This document shows positions 1 to 10,000 of a DNA stretch of 64,000 nt, one piece after another (the stretch's first letter is position 1; each line of letters opens with the position of its first letter). Origin of the DNA: Incurvaria masculella (taxonomy: Eukaryota; Arthropoda; Insecta; Lepidoptera; Incurvariidae). Under the pieces are notes generated by a model, which made no database searches, was not told the DNA's origin, and was given only the letters and a program-made list of their open reading frames with translations. The position numbers were made by a program, and so were the translations under genes. Location of the stretch: NCBI GenBank assembly GCA_946894095.1, contig OX335647.2, positions 18,122,001 through 18,186,000 on the forward strand, in the 5' to 3' direction.

Positions 1-425
1 GGTAGCGTAACGTTTATAGCGTATGTTATAGTCAAATATCCGTGATTTAAAAATGGTGTAAAACCTATAATATTTTATGGCATATGGCAAAAAATATTTC
101 ACATTTTAATACTTTCCTATCTCTTTACTGATTGTATGGTCGTTGTGTCTTCACTGTATGTAATTACTACTTTAACAACAGTGAACACGAACAGAGAGAA
201 CCTGTCCAAACTTAGTACGAGTTTAGCACCGGACTAACCATACAAAAACCAGTTTAGTTCGGCGTATTAAAGTTAGTCTGTTCACTCTGAATACGACTGT
301 AGGTTTTGTTTTTGTAAAATTTTTTTAGAAATCCTGAATCATGTTCAGGACTGTTTGAAATTTGACTAATGTGAGGGTGTAAACGCACTGGCTGGTCAAA
401 CTAACACTTGAATATCACCTTGCAG

Positions 426-520
426 AACTGAAAAGCGCGCGCTGCTCTGTGTCGGGCCGCGCCTCGCGCTCTCCCCTCGTCGGGATGGTCGCCGAGCGCA
501 AGAAGCTGTTCGAGCTGTAG
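426..520 (+). CDS. Terminal coding exon of an unidentified plus-strand gene
   Basis: A CAG acceptor at 423-425 is followed by an open frame whose last 31 codons run to TAG at 518-520. The tail is basic and ends ERKKLFEL. Base composition jumps from AT-rich intron to GC-rich coding sequence at the acceptor and falls again after the stop, which supports a real exon. The rest of the gene lies left of the window. The final three residues F-E-L would fit a class II PDZ-binding C-terminus, but that is only a pattern. I do not recognise the protein. Confidence 0.6.
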
Positions 521-600
521 CCTCACCTCACCTCACCTCACCTCACCTCACCTCACCTCACCTCACCTCACCTCACCTCACCTCACCTCACCTCACCTCA
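521..600. repeat. (CCTCA)16 pentanucleotide microsatellite
   Basis: Sixteen perfect, uninterrupted CCTCA units start on the base after the TAG stop of the exon at 426-520 and so occupy the start of its 3' UTR. Perfection of the array suggests recent expansion and probable length variation. Confidence 0.97.
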
Positions 601-2215
601 ACACCCGCACTGTGCCCGGCGAGCAACATGACACTGCGTCGACCAGTTCGACGCTACTAACCCACCCCAATAAGCTTTCTTGTACCTTACGATTACATAT
701 TAGACCGAAAGAGTATACATAATTATGACGGTAAGCATAGCGTGTATATTAGGCCTAGTGTAGATTATATCCTTATTTGACTTAGCTATACGTCGTTTGT
801 GTAATATAAGTCAATAAACACGTTCTTCCCTTCCGTGTAAATAAATTGTAACAACTTAGGTTTCCAGGAGTTAATTAGTACCCTGCCCTTTCTTTTTCCT
901 TTCTTTATTTTTAAGGAATTGTTACCAAAAACTTGTATCATTTGTATTTATGGAATTGTTCATAATTCTTGTTCATTACTTACATTGTTGTGTACGAACA
1001 TTCATCACTTGATGTGTGTGTTTGTGAAAATATTAACACATGAAATTATTTTACGTACTGAATGTGTTTAGGGTATGTAGATATTTAGGCATTTTGCAGT
1101 ATTTTTAAGCAAGGCTTAATATTTATAGAGGCATATTATATTGTTTTAAGAGATTTAACATACATTTATACCCATATACATATTGTCGGCTGTAATTTAA
1201 GAAGTTATATTATCATCTACACCATCTCTACATTCTTGTATACATTTTATTTTATTTCTTATGACTTTATTCTCCTCGTTCCAAACTTATGATAAAGAAA
1301 TGTTTATTGCAAAAAGTATTTTGCAACAAATTTGTACTTTCCTTATTTCCTTTCCATAAGTGTAAGTGTTACCATTTCTGATAATAAATGGGCATTGACC
1401 TTCATATAACACTTATGGTGTTTGACAAGCGCCTGAATTTTAATAATCCAGGTTTAATTTAGTGTTTGAGAACCATATTTTAAATATTTCTCGTTTTATG
1501 ACTACATATATATTTACAATTTTAATATTTCACTTTGTTGTGTATAGTGTCCCACATATAAGATTTTTATTTAATAGGTTTCTGAATTGTATTGGCATCG
1601 TTTCGTGATTTGTCGTGCTTCATTGAATTGCTCAATTTAATATAGTTACATTACTTGCAATGTAAATGTTATTATACCAAACAGCATAGATTTTTCATAA
1701 GATATGTGTAGGTGTGTGACAATCGTATGGGTATGTCACGTGTGTCTTATTGTGTCTGTCCTCACTTGTAATGTGTTGCCCCAGGCACAAAATGTATAGG
1801 ACCAGAAGGCCGGCTCCCATGTTGCTCCCAACGCGTAAAACAGGTGCACGCACACATAGACACGTACCTACGAACGGCATTCAGAATGGGAGATCACGTT
1901 TACGTGTCAATATTTTCTAGCGCCTGTTTCCGCCCATTGTATGGAGCTGGCCTTAGGTCCTATACATTGTTTGTCCACGGTTTGAGCGATAATAATATTA
2001 TAAAGTAATACACAATAGGAGATGTGAGTTGTACAAGCAAGGCATGATGGTCACATTGTAAACAGTAATGCACGAGTCAAACAATATTAAAATAAATATA
2101 TTTTCTGTATGTTGTAGATTATGACGTATCGTTACGAAGTGTTGTTTTGTATAACAAAGATTTTTAAATAAACCCCTTTTAATACCACAATAACTTTATT
2201 TAATTTTGTAACTAG
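601..2215 (+). other. Probable 3' UTR and flanking DNA, no gene seen
   Basis: AT-rich sequence with no convincing ORF and no copy of the repeat families seen elsewhere in the window. AATAAA-type hexamers occur near 813, 839, 2090 and 2168 and are candidate polyadenylation signals for the gene ending at 520. The short minus-strand ORF near 1695-1880 has no coding features I trust. Confidence 0.4.
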
Positions 2216-2219
2216 CTAA

Positions 2220-2620
2220 GGTACCCGGCCCCGAGTCCATGTCGTTTTGGGCTAAAGTCGGGCTGAATTACTTCCTGAATAAAAATTAGTCCAAAGGGCT
2301 GGTCTAAAAGGCTGATTCACGACAATGTATCTATCTATCAAATTTAATCAAAATGGTTTGAGCCGATAGGGCATGTGTGATTAATAAGAAACATCGAAAC
2401 ATTCAAATTATTAATCCCAGTGGAAGGAATGTATTAGGAAACGTACAAAATTTGAGTTTTTCAGATTTCTTCTGTCTTGAAGGCAGTGATAATCGAAGAT
2501 TTGATAATTTAAAGAAATGCATTCTTTGTCCTTTGGCCAACGCACAAATTATGCACGGTGACTGCCATTAAAAGAGCGAAATAGTCTTCCAGGCCCTTAC
2601 GGCTTCCTACCCTTTGTCAG
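2220..2620 (+). repeat. Dispersed repeat, family G
   Basis: The segment containing CAATGTATCTATCTATCA and GAGCCGATAGGGCATG recurs in diverged form at 29880-30080. The segment containing ATGCATTCTTTGTCC recurs inverted at about 27965-28135. No terminal repeats or coding sequence were found, so its class is unknown. Confidence 0.5.
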
Positions 2621-2869
2621 ATTATAATCAAAAAAATTTAATCACTTCTATGTCCGTATGTTTTTATGTGTTTTACATATCTGTATTTTTCATTAAAAAA
2701 ATGTTAAAAAAATGTTAAAACAACTTTTTGCCAATGTTTTTTAGCCAATATATTCCAATCTAAAAGCTATATGAAAAAAAAATACATGCAGACTTATATT
2801 TTGACAATATAATTATGAATCCAAAATAAAAAAAAACCTAGTAAAACATTAAGAGGATGTAAAAAGTTA

Positions 2870-3010
2870 TCACCCGTAGTATCGGGAATTGATAGGGTAA
2901 CGACCACTGCAGAGAAGGGAAAAGTGGCATGCCGTCGATATCGTGTCGCCTCCGAATCGTCAAATAGACCATATCTATGGGAATCCAGTGGCGAGTCGTG
3001 TATCACAATT
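2870..3010. repeat. Dispersed repeat fragment also present at 5990-6165
   Basis: This stretch and 6040-6160 share GAAGGGAAA, AGTGGCATG, a CGATATCGTGTCGCC-like block and GAGAATCC. Both lie close to SINE or LINE debris. No structure that identifies a class was seen. Confidence 0.5.
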
Positions 3011-3021
3011 GAACTAAAAAT

Positions 3022-3425
3022 CTAAATTTTATATCGATGTATATCGCCATAAATAAACGATTTACAGGTGAGTTGGTTCTTATTCAAGTAAATGTGAGCA
3101 TTACCTGCGTCTTGCTCGTTGAGCGGAGGGATGGCGTTATGCAACTCCGATGAGAATTCTCCGTGGTACAGACGAAAAACTCGGAGAGACCCTACATTCC
3201 TTCCCAGTTGGAGGGTGTCTAAATTATGAGATACCTCGGGGTCGTCACGCACAGACGACGCTGTATTGAGTCCAAGGAACAATTGCAGGGAATCAATAGA
3301 CCTCACCATGCAGTGGTTGGATGACCCGAGGGGGGTGAGAACTGAGATGTTGTAACCAGTGTATTTGGTGGTCAGCAAAAGATTCAGCAAGGAGGAGGCG
3401 TCACTTGCTCGACTATTCCTCCATT
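3022..3425 (-). pseudogene. Non-LTR retrotransposon fragment, end of the APE endonuclease domain
   Basis: Minus-strand reading gives LLNLLLTTKYTGYNISVLTP followed by LGSSNHCMVRS. This matches the end of the apurinic endonuclease domain of LINE ORF2 proteins, where the pattern is normally DLLLTT...PLGSSDH. The catalytic SDH aspartate reads N here, so the copy would be inactive even if complete. The frame stays open for 122 codons. The upstream part is missing and the 5S-type SINE at 3446 sits just beyond. The clade (Jockey, CR1 or I) cannot be set from this piece. Confidence 0.6.
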
Positions 3426-3445
3426 AAGTCAGGTTGTGCATCAGT

Positions 3446-3832
3446 CAGCCTCGGTGGCCCAGTGGCGCGACACTTCGGCGATCGCTCTCCGAAGTTAAGC
3501 AACGCTGGGTCCGGTCTGGTCTTGGATGGGTGACCATTCGACCGTTGAGAGAGGCTGGCCGTGGTTCGGATTCCACGTTAAGCTGTAGGTCCCCTTCCTT
3601 ACTTACTAGGTGGTAGGGTTTATCCCGCCCGGGTTGGTACCATCGCATTGGATGAACGATGGTCGAAGCGGCAATGAAAATTGTCCGTGTTTTCCATCCA
3701 GTTCAATGTAGCCGTGCAATATAAGGAAGGTCCTGGCATGGCACCTAGTTCCCATGTGGTGTGTTGGGCTAATACCATGACAGAACTTGTGGTATTAGCC
3801 ATCCATGTCCAGTCACATAAAAAAAAAAAAAA
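3446..3832 (+). mobile_element. SINE with 5S rRNA-like head, full length (copy 1)
   Basis: Starts CAGCCTCGGTGGCCCAGTGG and ends in an A-run at 3819-3832. The head carries CCGAAGTTAAGCAACG and CTTGGATGGGTGACC, which match 5S rRNA around its internal promoter. The body follows (GGTTCGGATTCCACG, TAGGTCCCCTTCC, GAAGCGGCAATGAAAATTG, GGTCCTGGCATGGCACC) and ends GCCATCCATGTCCAGTCAC plus poly(A). Other full or nearly full copies are at 11406-11791 and 35600-35982. Confidence 0.9.
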
Positions 3833-4397
3833 GAGGGAAGTTACACACAACCCTACAAGCAAAGTCGGTCTTATCGGAGCAATCGACTCCGCGGTGAGGT
3901 ACTTTGTCTGTCCTTTACCAGGTATTCCAAAAGACGAGCAGTAGTTGCCGTTATGCGGTCTGTAAAGACACGCGCACAATCGTGTAAATACCCATGCCCA
4001 CATAAACTCAAATCACGCAGTGTTCGGGGTCCTCAATACAGTACAGACGGCAATATCAAATATCCGGGCTGACGAACAGGCACGCCTTCGGGCGGAAGGA
4101 ACTTTACAGAGTGAAGTTGGGGTATTAGGTACGAAGTCGTGATATTTGTGTCTCCCTGAGAAAGAGCATGGCCGGTTAGCTCTGCTCCAGGTGCAGGTGC
4201 ACGGCATTCAGATTTCAGGTTGGTGTGCAACGGCCGTATATTCGCCTGGTCACCGCGAAATGTCATTTGTTATTAGTAAAAGGAATTGGGAGGAATTAAT
4301 AAAGAGAATTTGTACAGTAGATTTGCGGTAAAATCTTAGCCCAGTGGCTTTGTTACTATCTAACTATGGGATTGTGAGTTGCCAACATGTTTTTTTA

Positions 4398-4745
4398 TGG
4401 AACCTGACATGGATGGCTAATAACTACCGTAATTTTAATATCCCAATACACCACATTCCCGAAGGAATGCCAGGTGCCATGACAGGACCTTCCCTGTATG
4501 AGCACAGCTACACTGAACTGGATGGAAAACACGGACAAATTTTCATGGCCGCTTCAACCATAGTTTCTTCCAATACGTTGGTACCAACACGAGAGGCTTT
4601 AACCATGCAACCTAACAGGGGAAAGGGAACAACAGTTTTACATGGGTTCCAAACCATTAAACAGCTCGCATTCGAAACAAAATACACTTATCCAACTCAG
4701 AAAGCGAAAAAAGGCAAGTCTTCCAGCCCCTGCACCACGAGCTGT
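4398..4745 (-). mobile_element. SINE with tRNA-like head, inverted, diverged
   Basis: Reading the minus strand, the SINE body blocks appear in order: a GTGGTGCAGGG head remnant, CTGAGTTGGATAAG, GCGAGCTGTT, the ACTGGATGGAAAACACGG equivalent and GGATGGC near the 3' end. The ORF 4344-4946 that overlaps it is a by-product of the repeat. Confidence 0.7.
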
Positions 4746-4950
4746 ACCCCGGAAATACCCCCGGTCCCTCTGGAAGTTGGAGCCGGGATACCCCCTACAG
4801 TCCGGTCATCAACCGGCACAAAAATCCGGAATTATGCGCCGAGTGATGGGATGGGAAGCCAAACTTCCCAGCGGCGGGCAGCGAAGTGTGTACCCGCTTC
4901 ACCAGAACCACTCCTCTACGCCACTTTCTATTTCTCTTTTTTTTAAATGG
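4746..4950. other. GC-richer non-repeat stretch, nothing identified
   Basis: Contains pyrimidine-rich and CCCGG-rich sequence between two SINE bodies and ends in a T-run near 4937-4945. No gene or known repeat recognised. Confidence 0.3.
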
Positions 4951-4951
4951 A

Positions 4952-5155
4952 CATAGTGACTAATGTCAAATCTACTGTCATGATGTTAGCCTGAAAATAG
5001 GAACTAGTTGACGTGCCAGCGGAACTTCCTTATATAGCACGGCTAAATTGAACAAGATGGAATTTTTTTGTTGCCGCCTCGGCCATCGTTAATTCAATTT
5101 CAATTATGTTTATTCAATGGTGGATGGTACCCGGGCAGGATTGGCCCTACCACCT
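4952..5155 (-). mobile_element. Diverged SINE body fragment, inverted
   Basis: Keeps CATGATGTTAGCCTG, GGAACTAG, CTTCCTTATATAGCACGGCT and the TACCCGGGCAGGATTGGCCC block of the shared SINE body, with many substitutions. No head is visible. Confidence 0.6.
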
Positions 5156-5572
5156 GAAATACATCGAATTCGAATTCGCCTTAGCCAAAACAATAAAACC
5201 ATGTTAGTTTGATGACGCTACCCTAAAATGAGTATTTTTTTGCTATCTTCTTTACGTTGTGCCTAAAACATTTTTTGAATCGACACAGAAATAGCGGAAA
5301 TAGGCTCGCCACTATTTTTTATTAGTTAGTAACTATTTGTATTTATTTGGTACTTAGCCCAACAATTGTTACTGGTGAATGTATACTAAAACCTATACTA
5401 AAAGCCCATTTGTATGTGCCTAGAAATACCCTATTCTAGGCACGATACAGAGTAAACTGAACATAGCCGCAGAGCAACAGGTTGCGTGCGTAGTTATTGA
5501 TTTTCTGTCTAGAGGGCTGCCTGCTGCCTCTCACTGTCGACAGTATTGGCTCGTGGATTGGAAGAAGGCACG

Positions 5573-8367
5573 ATGTGGAAAATCTTTGTTTTCTTTGTGA
5601 CAACCACCTTATTTTCAAGCATCTGCTTATCTGACGGATCTACGGAAAAAACTCCAGTAACATTCACTTTCAAAGAGTATCAGTACAAGGATACTCCGAA
5701 AAACGTAAGTATATACGTACCTAGTTAGCTTGCTTGGTTTAAACTACTTGGCTAGTAGTATTCATCCTAGAACTGTTAATATTCGTTGATTATTTTTTAC
5801 CCATTATATCCAATTTCATTATATATAATCTCATTTAATTGAATGAAAAGATGGTCGAAGCAGCAATGAAAATTGTCCGTGTTTTCCATACAGTTCCTGA
5901 AGGGAAGGTCACCACACCACACCAATTAGGTGCCAAGTGCCAACTTGCACCGAATTCCTTCGTAAATGCGGTGTGTTGGGCTTATGGACGGTGGGGTAGT
6001 CATCCATGTCTACAATAAAACTCCCGTTGCGAGTCACAATGCCGAAGTCTGTTGTCACCAATGAAGGGAAAGGAAGGAGAAGTGGCATGCGCTTGATATC
6101 GCGTCGCCACCGTATGGTCAAAGTGACCATATACTTGTATGAGAATCCGGCGGTGCGTTATGTGCACATAGCCGAAACATCGCAACCGTGCGTGAATGGG
6201 CTCTAAAAATGCGTTCGTCAAGGTTCCCACCCACAAAAACCCTCCAAAACGTCCGCTTGCTCATGTTTGCATGTGGCATGTACGTTTATGTTGGGTTGGT
6301 AGTTTTTGAAAAGTCGGGCGTCATAGTAAGCGGGCGTCTCTGTAAGCGCGCTAGATGGCATATCTCATTACTTTTTATCTATTGTTGTCACGATCTATAA
6401 ATCGAAAAATGTTATGTGTTTACAAGGAGATGACGTTCCGCGAGTTCGAGACGGCTTGCGAGCAGAGCGGCGCGTGCAGCGCGCTCGGCGGGCTGGCTCG
6501 CGGCCGCTGTGTGCGTGAGTGCGTGTCGCCCTCCTGCTACCGCGAGATTTACCAGGCCGACCAGGTACGCCCGCATGCTGGCACATCATGCGGAGCGACT
6601 TCTGAACCTCATGTTTAGGAATGCCTGCTCAGAGATGACGTTCCGCGAGTTCGAGACGGTTTGCGAGCAGAGCGGCGCGCGTGCAGTGCGCACGGCCGCT
6701 CCGTGCGCGAATGCGTGTCGCCCTCTTGCTACCGAGAGATCTACCAGGTCGACCAGGTACGCCTTCCTGCTGGTACATCTTGTGTAGGAAGGTCTGGACC
6801 TCTTGTGTAAGAATAGGAACGCCTGCTCGGAAATGAGGTTCCACCCGTTTGAGACAGGTTGCGAGCTGACCGGCTATGTGCGCTGTGCGGGCTGACGTGC
6901 GGCCGCTTTGTGCATGTAGCGTATCGCTGTCGCACATTCTGCCACCAGCTCTATTATACGACTCGTAGCTTAGTGGCGAAGGGACTTTTCTTCCATGACA
7001 TACCTAGGTCTTGGGTTCGATCCCGCCCACGTCTTCACTACTGTTTTTTTCTTTCTGAGTTGGATAAGTCAATTTCGTCACAAATGCCAACTGTTCCATG
7101 GTTCAGAATCCTTGTCAAACTGTTGTCCTTCCCTTACTAGGTTGCATAATATGGGTGGGTGGTTCTGATCTTGTTATAGCCATCCAGGTCCAGTAATGTA
7201 AAATCCAGCAAATCACGCTGCATTGTATGAACTACCACTCACAATAATGACTCCTTAAAACAATCACTAACATTATTTATTGAAAAATGATATTATTTAC
7301 TGAAAAACCTTCCGATAACGTGTAAATATGACCGCTCGAGTAATTATCCAACCTGAGGCAAAGCTTATTACGGCGTTGGCTTGGCATAGTGTTGGTGCAA
7401 AAGATAAAAAGAGCTGACATGCATGCCGGCGTTCTGACAAGTTATGGCATCGAGGAGGTTGCGACCTCTACGTTTTGAAGGGAGTGGTAAAGTGTTTGGT
7501 CCTACTTATACATGAGCTGGATTCGGACCTGATTACATGCCATATGTATGTCGAGGGCAGAGGAAGCCCAGCTTCAGATAAATTGCTTAAAATAAAATCG
7601 AATGTAGGTGTCGCGCCTAAATATAATGAAAAATTAAAAAAAAAAATAACCGACTTCAAAGAAAAAGCACTAATAAGTAAAAAATAATTGCCATTTTTGT
7701 AGTTACGATTTTTGTTATTGTTTGAGTCGGCGTCAGCCGGGCACGCGCTGCGCCAATCAAGAGAACCTTGGCTACCTTGGCTGAAACCGACTCAAAAAAT
7801 AACAAAAATCGTAACTACAAAAATGGCAATTATTTTTTACTTTTTAGTGCTTTTTCTTTGAAGTCGGTTATTTTTTTTGTTAATTTTTTTTTATTTGTTT
7901 ATTTTTAGTGAATCTGAAGTACAATTACTAATTTTTACACGTCCTTTCCAATAAAAAAAGAATCACCGAAATCGGTTGGCGTTATATTGAGTTATTCGTC
8001 CATTTGTCGCGCACATCTTAATACAAATTTAAGACTTATATGATTTTCTCATGGATATCACTGTCAGAACTTAACCAAATTAAAATGGGACCACTTGGGA
8101 AGCACTAGCTTTCATTTAAAAAAATAATCATCAAAATCGGTTCACCCAGGCAAAAGTTATGAGGTAACAAACATAAAAAAAAACCATACAGACGAATTGA
8201 TAACCTCCTCCTTTTTTGAAGTCGGTTAAAAACTGTAGATAAACATACAAACTAACGTGTGATGTGACGCTTGAATGTCCTTACAGCTGGAGGAGGGCGA
8301 GATAGACGTGCGACTGAACTCGTTCAAGGGCTGCTTCACGCAGAGGAGCGGCCGCACGAGGAACTGA
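5573..8367 (+). CDS. Small secreted cysteine-rich protein (three exons, DUF4787-like by memory)
   Basis: Exons 5573-5704 (44 codons, donor AAC|GTAAGT), 6427-6564 (46 codons, acceptor ACAAG, donor CAG|GTACGC) and 8287-8367 (acceptor TTACAG, stop TGA). All junctions are phase 0, giving 116 residues. Residues 1-20 are a clear signal peptide (MWKIFVFFVTTTLFSSICLS), so the protein should be secreted. The mature part has five cysteines in exon 2, including ...CVRECVSPSCYREIY, and one in exon 3 (RLNSFKGCF). The exon 2-3 join reads YQADQ|LEEGEIDVRLNSF. This resembles a short conserved animal family that I recall as Pfam DUF4787; that name is unverified and no function is known to me. ATG 5573 was chosen because it opens the signal peptide; the in-frame upstream codons do not start with ATG. 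Intron 1 holds a SINE fragment. Intron 2 holds two decayed copies of exon 2, a SINE and a large inverted-repeat element. Confidence 0.82.
5846..6012 (+). mobile_element. SINE body fragment, rearranged
   Basis: Begins GATGGTCGAAGCAGCAATG and continues AAAATTGTCCGTGTTTTCC, then jumps to GAAGGGAAGG and ends at CATCCATGTC. It lies in intron 1 of the small secreted protein gene. Confidence 0.65.
6632..6756 (+). pseudogene. Decayed tandem copy of exon 2 of the secreted-protein gene
   Basis: Starts GAGATGACGTTCCGCGAG, as exon 2 does, and ends GACCAG followed by GTACGCC, so both exon edges and the donor are retained. It is 125 bp against 138 bp for exon 2. The net loss of 13 bp between GAGCAGAGCGGCGCG and GGCCGCT shifts the frame, so inclusion would destroy the C-terminal half. 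The preceding block (CCTGCTCAGAGATG) recurs before the third copy, so the duplicated unit is about 200 bp and includes flanking intron. Confidence 0.75.
6828..6945 (+). pseudogene. Third, more degraded copy of exon 2
   Basis: GAAATGAGGTTCCACCCGTTT, then GAGACAGGTTGCGAGCTGAC, CGGCCGCTTTGTG and CTGTCGCACATTCTG-CCACC align in order with exon 2 but have in-frame stops and have lost the donor. It follows the second copy by about 195 bp, matching the repeat period. Confidence 0.6.
6961..7203 (+). mobile_element. SINE with tRNA-like head, internal deletion
   Basis: A-box-like GTAGCTTAGTGGC and B-box-like GGGTTCGATCCC are spaced as in a tRNA gene. CTGAGTTGGATAAG and CTGTTCCATGGTTCAGAATC follow, then the body is deleted up to GCCATCCAGGTCCAG. 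It is too long and too degraded downstream to be a functional tRNA gene. Confidence 0.75.
7640..8230. repeat. GAAGTCGGTT element with a long internal hairpin
   Basis: Arms at about 7645-7730 and 7787-7872 are inverted copies of each other (AACCGACTTCAAAG...GTTTGAGTCGG against CCGACTCAAAAAA...CTTTGAAGTCGGTT), separated by a GC-rich loop of about 55 bp. A second part, 7920-8230, ends TTTTTTGAAGTCGGTTAAAA. Elements with this end sequence are very common in moth and butterfly genomes as far as I know. The ORF at 7475-7687 runs into the left arm and is not believed. Confidence 0.75.
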
Positions 8368-8510
8368 TGCGGCCGCCGCCTCCCCCGCCGCCTCCCCCGC
8401 CGTCCCCGCTGCGACACCTCCACGCTTCTCCTGCTTGCCAACAAACTCAACTCCACCAGGAAGAAGGCCTTAGCTTACTTCTTGGTTAGTTAACCATTCA
8501 TTAGGTTTAC
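8368..8510 (+). other. Start of the 3' UTR of the secreted-protein gene
   Basis: GC-rich, proline-codon-like CCGCCTCCCCCGCCGCC sequence directly after the TGA at 8365-8367, then neutral sequence up to a SINE insertion. No polyadenylation hexamer was seen before the SINE, so the true end may lie beyond it. Confidence 0.4.
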
Positions 8511-9184
8511 TTATAGTGGTGCAGGGACATGCCTTGCATGCCAGAGTATTGGGTTAAAATTCCTACCCCGTTCATGGACCATTTCATTTTTCTTTCCGAT
8601 TTAGATAAGTGCATATCGACACGAATTCGAGCTGTTCCATGGTTCGGAAACAATGTTAAACTGTAGGTCTCCCTCCCCCTTCTAGGTGGTAGGGTAAATC
8701 CGTCCGGATATATACCATCCGCTGGCCGTGGTTCGGATTCCACGTTAAGCTGTAGGTCCCCTTCCTTACTTACTAGGCGGTAGGGTTTATCCCGCCCGGG
8801 TTGGTACCATCGCATTGGATGAACGATGGTCGAAGCGGCAATGAAAATTGTCCGTGTTTTCCATCCAGTTCAATGTAGCCGTGCAATATAAGGAAGGTCC
8901 TGGCATGGCACCTAGTTCCCATGTGGTGTGTTGGGCTAATACCATGACAGAACTTGTGGTATTAGCCATCCATGTCCAGTCACATAAAAAAAATCGCATT
9001 GGATGGAAAGATGGTCGAAATGGTAATGATAAATTGTCCGTTTTTCATATAGTTCAATGTGGGCGTGCTCATTAAGGGAAGGTCCTTGCATAGCACCTAA
9101 TTCCTTGAGAATACGGTGCTTTGGAATAATATCATTACGTGTGTGTGGTATTAGCCATCCATGTCCAGTTACATAAAACAAAAT
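8510..9184 (+). mobile_element. SINE with tRNA-like head, split by a later SINE insertion
   Basis: The 5' part (8510-8720) has TAGTGGTGCAGGGACATGCC, then GGGTTAAAATTCC in the B-box position. It stops at TATACCATC and resumes after 8993 with TCGCATTGGATGG through to ATGTCCAGTTACATAAAA at 9184. The interruption is exactly the 5S-type SINE fragment at 8721-8993. Confidence 0.8.
8721..8993 (+). mobile_element. 5' truncated 5S-type SINE nested in an older SINE
   Basis: Starts inside the end of the 5S-like head (GCTGGCCGTGGTTCGGATTCC) and is otherwise nearly identical to the 3' three-quarters of the copy at 3446-3832. A-tail at 8986-8993. The high identity and nested position make it younger than its host SINE. 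Confidence 0.85.
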
Positions 9185-9189
9185 ATAAG

Positions 9190-9998
9190 AATTGTAAAAC
9201 ACGCATATCCTGTGTCCTGCTTGGCTGGACTGTCAAACTGGCGCTGTCAGCTGTTATGATTTCAGACATGGATAGAACGATAATACCATGGTTGAGGGTA
9301 GGCCGAAACTTATTCGAACCATACCCAGACTACAAAAGTGTGCCACATGTAATAAATATTATTTATAATTATATAATATATAATTATATATCATTGCTGT
9401 CCATACATTACATATATTTCTACAAAATTCTACCGGTTTCCCACCTAATTGTATTTTTTTGCTTTCATGCTTTCCTTTGTAAAATAATATAATCGCTTGT
9501 TTGCAGGTTTATCTCTGGACTCCTGGAATTCGAAAGATTGGATACTTTCTTCCTAGGCGAGGGTCCAGGCAAAATTACTTGCATAGAGTGCTCATCAGGT
9601 GACATGATTTAATTTAGGAGAATAAAAACAACTAGTCCAACAAAATACTTAAATATTTTGTTTTTTTTAATATTTTAGTTTTATTTAATAGGTAATAAAA
9701 TCATTTGCGAGCGAAATTTCCAAATCACCGAGACTTTTCTAAATAGATATACGATGACGTAGGATGTTAATTAATCACATTCAAATGAGCTCCACGAAAA
9801 AGGGTATTTTTTGATGTTTCAGTAATGTGCAGTATCAAAGTTGAAGTAATCGGCATTACCCTAGCCGCCACACATTGAACTTTGACCAAATACTTTTTCC
9901 TTGCAAATGCCAATGCCTACTGTAGCGTATACGGTGAAATTTGTACATTAGTAGTTACACAGTGTTAAAAAATAAATACCTTTGTACACTCGTATTTT
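9190..9998. other. Intergenic stretch, no gene supported
   Basis: AT-rich. A short open segment after TTTGCAG at 9500-9506 reaches TAA near 9612 with AATAAA at about 9620. It could be an unannotated terminal exon or repeat debris; neither reading frame resembles a protein I know. The convergent gene ending at 10001 lies just to the right. Confidence 0.3.
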
Positions 9999-10000
9999 TC

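Noticed and set aside
3480..3560. 5S rRNA gene candidate
   Set aside because: Only part of 5S is present, with insertions, and it is always joined to the SINE body and a poly(A) tail.
6961..7032. tRNA gene candidate (A and B boxes present)
   Set aside because: The same sequence continues into the SINE body and recurs at 17538, 23588 and 34121; the cloverleaf is not preserved.
7475..7687. 70-codon plus-strand ORF as a small gene
   Set aside because: Its 3' third is the GAAGTCGGTT element arm with poly(Lys), and no upstream coding signal is seen.
9500..9620. Terminal exon after TTTGCAG with a nearby AATAAA
   Set aside because: Short, no homology recognised in any frame, and it could equally be repeat debris; kept only as a remark in the intergenic entry.
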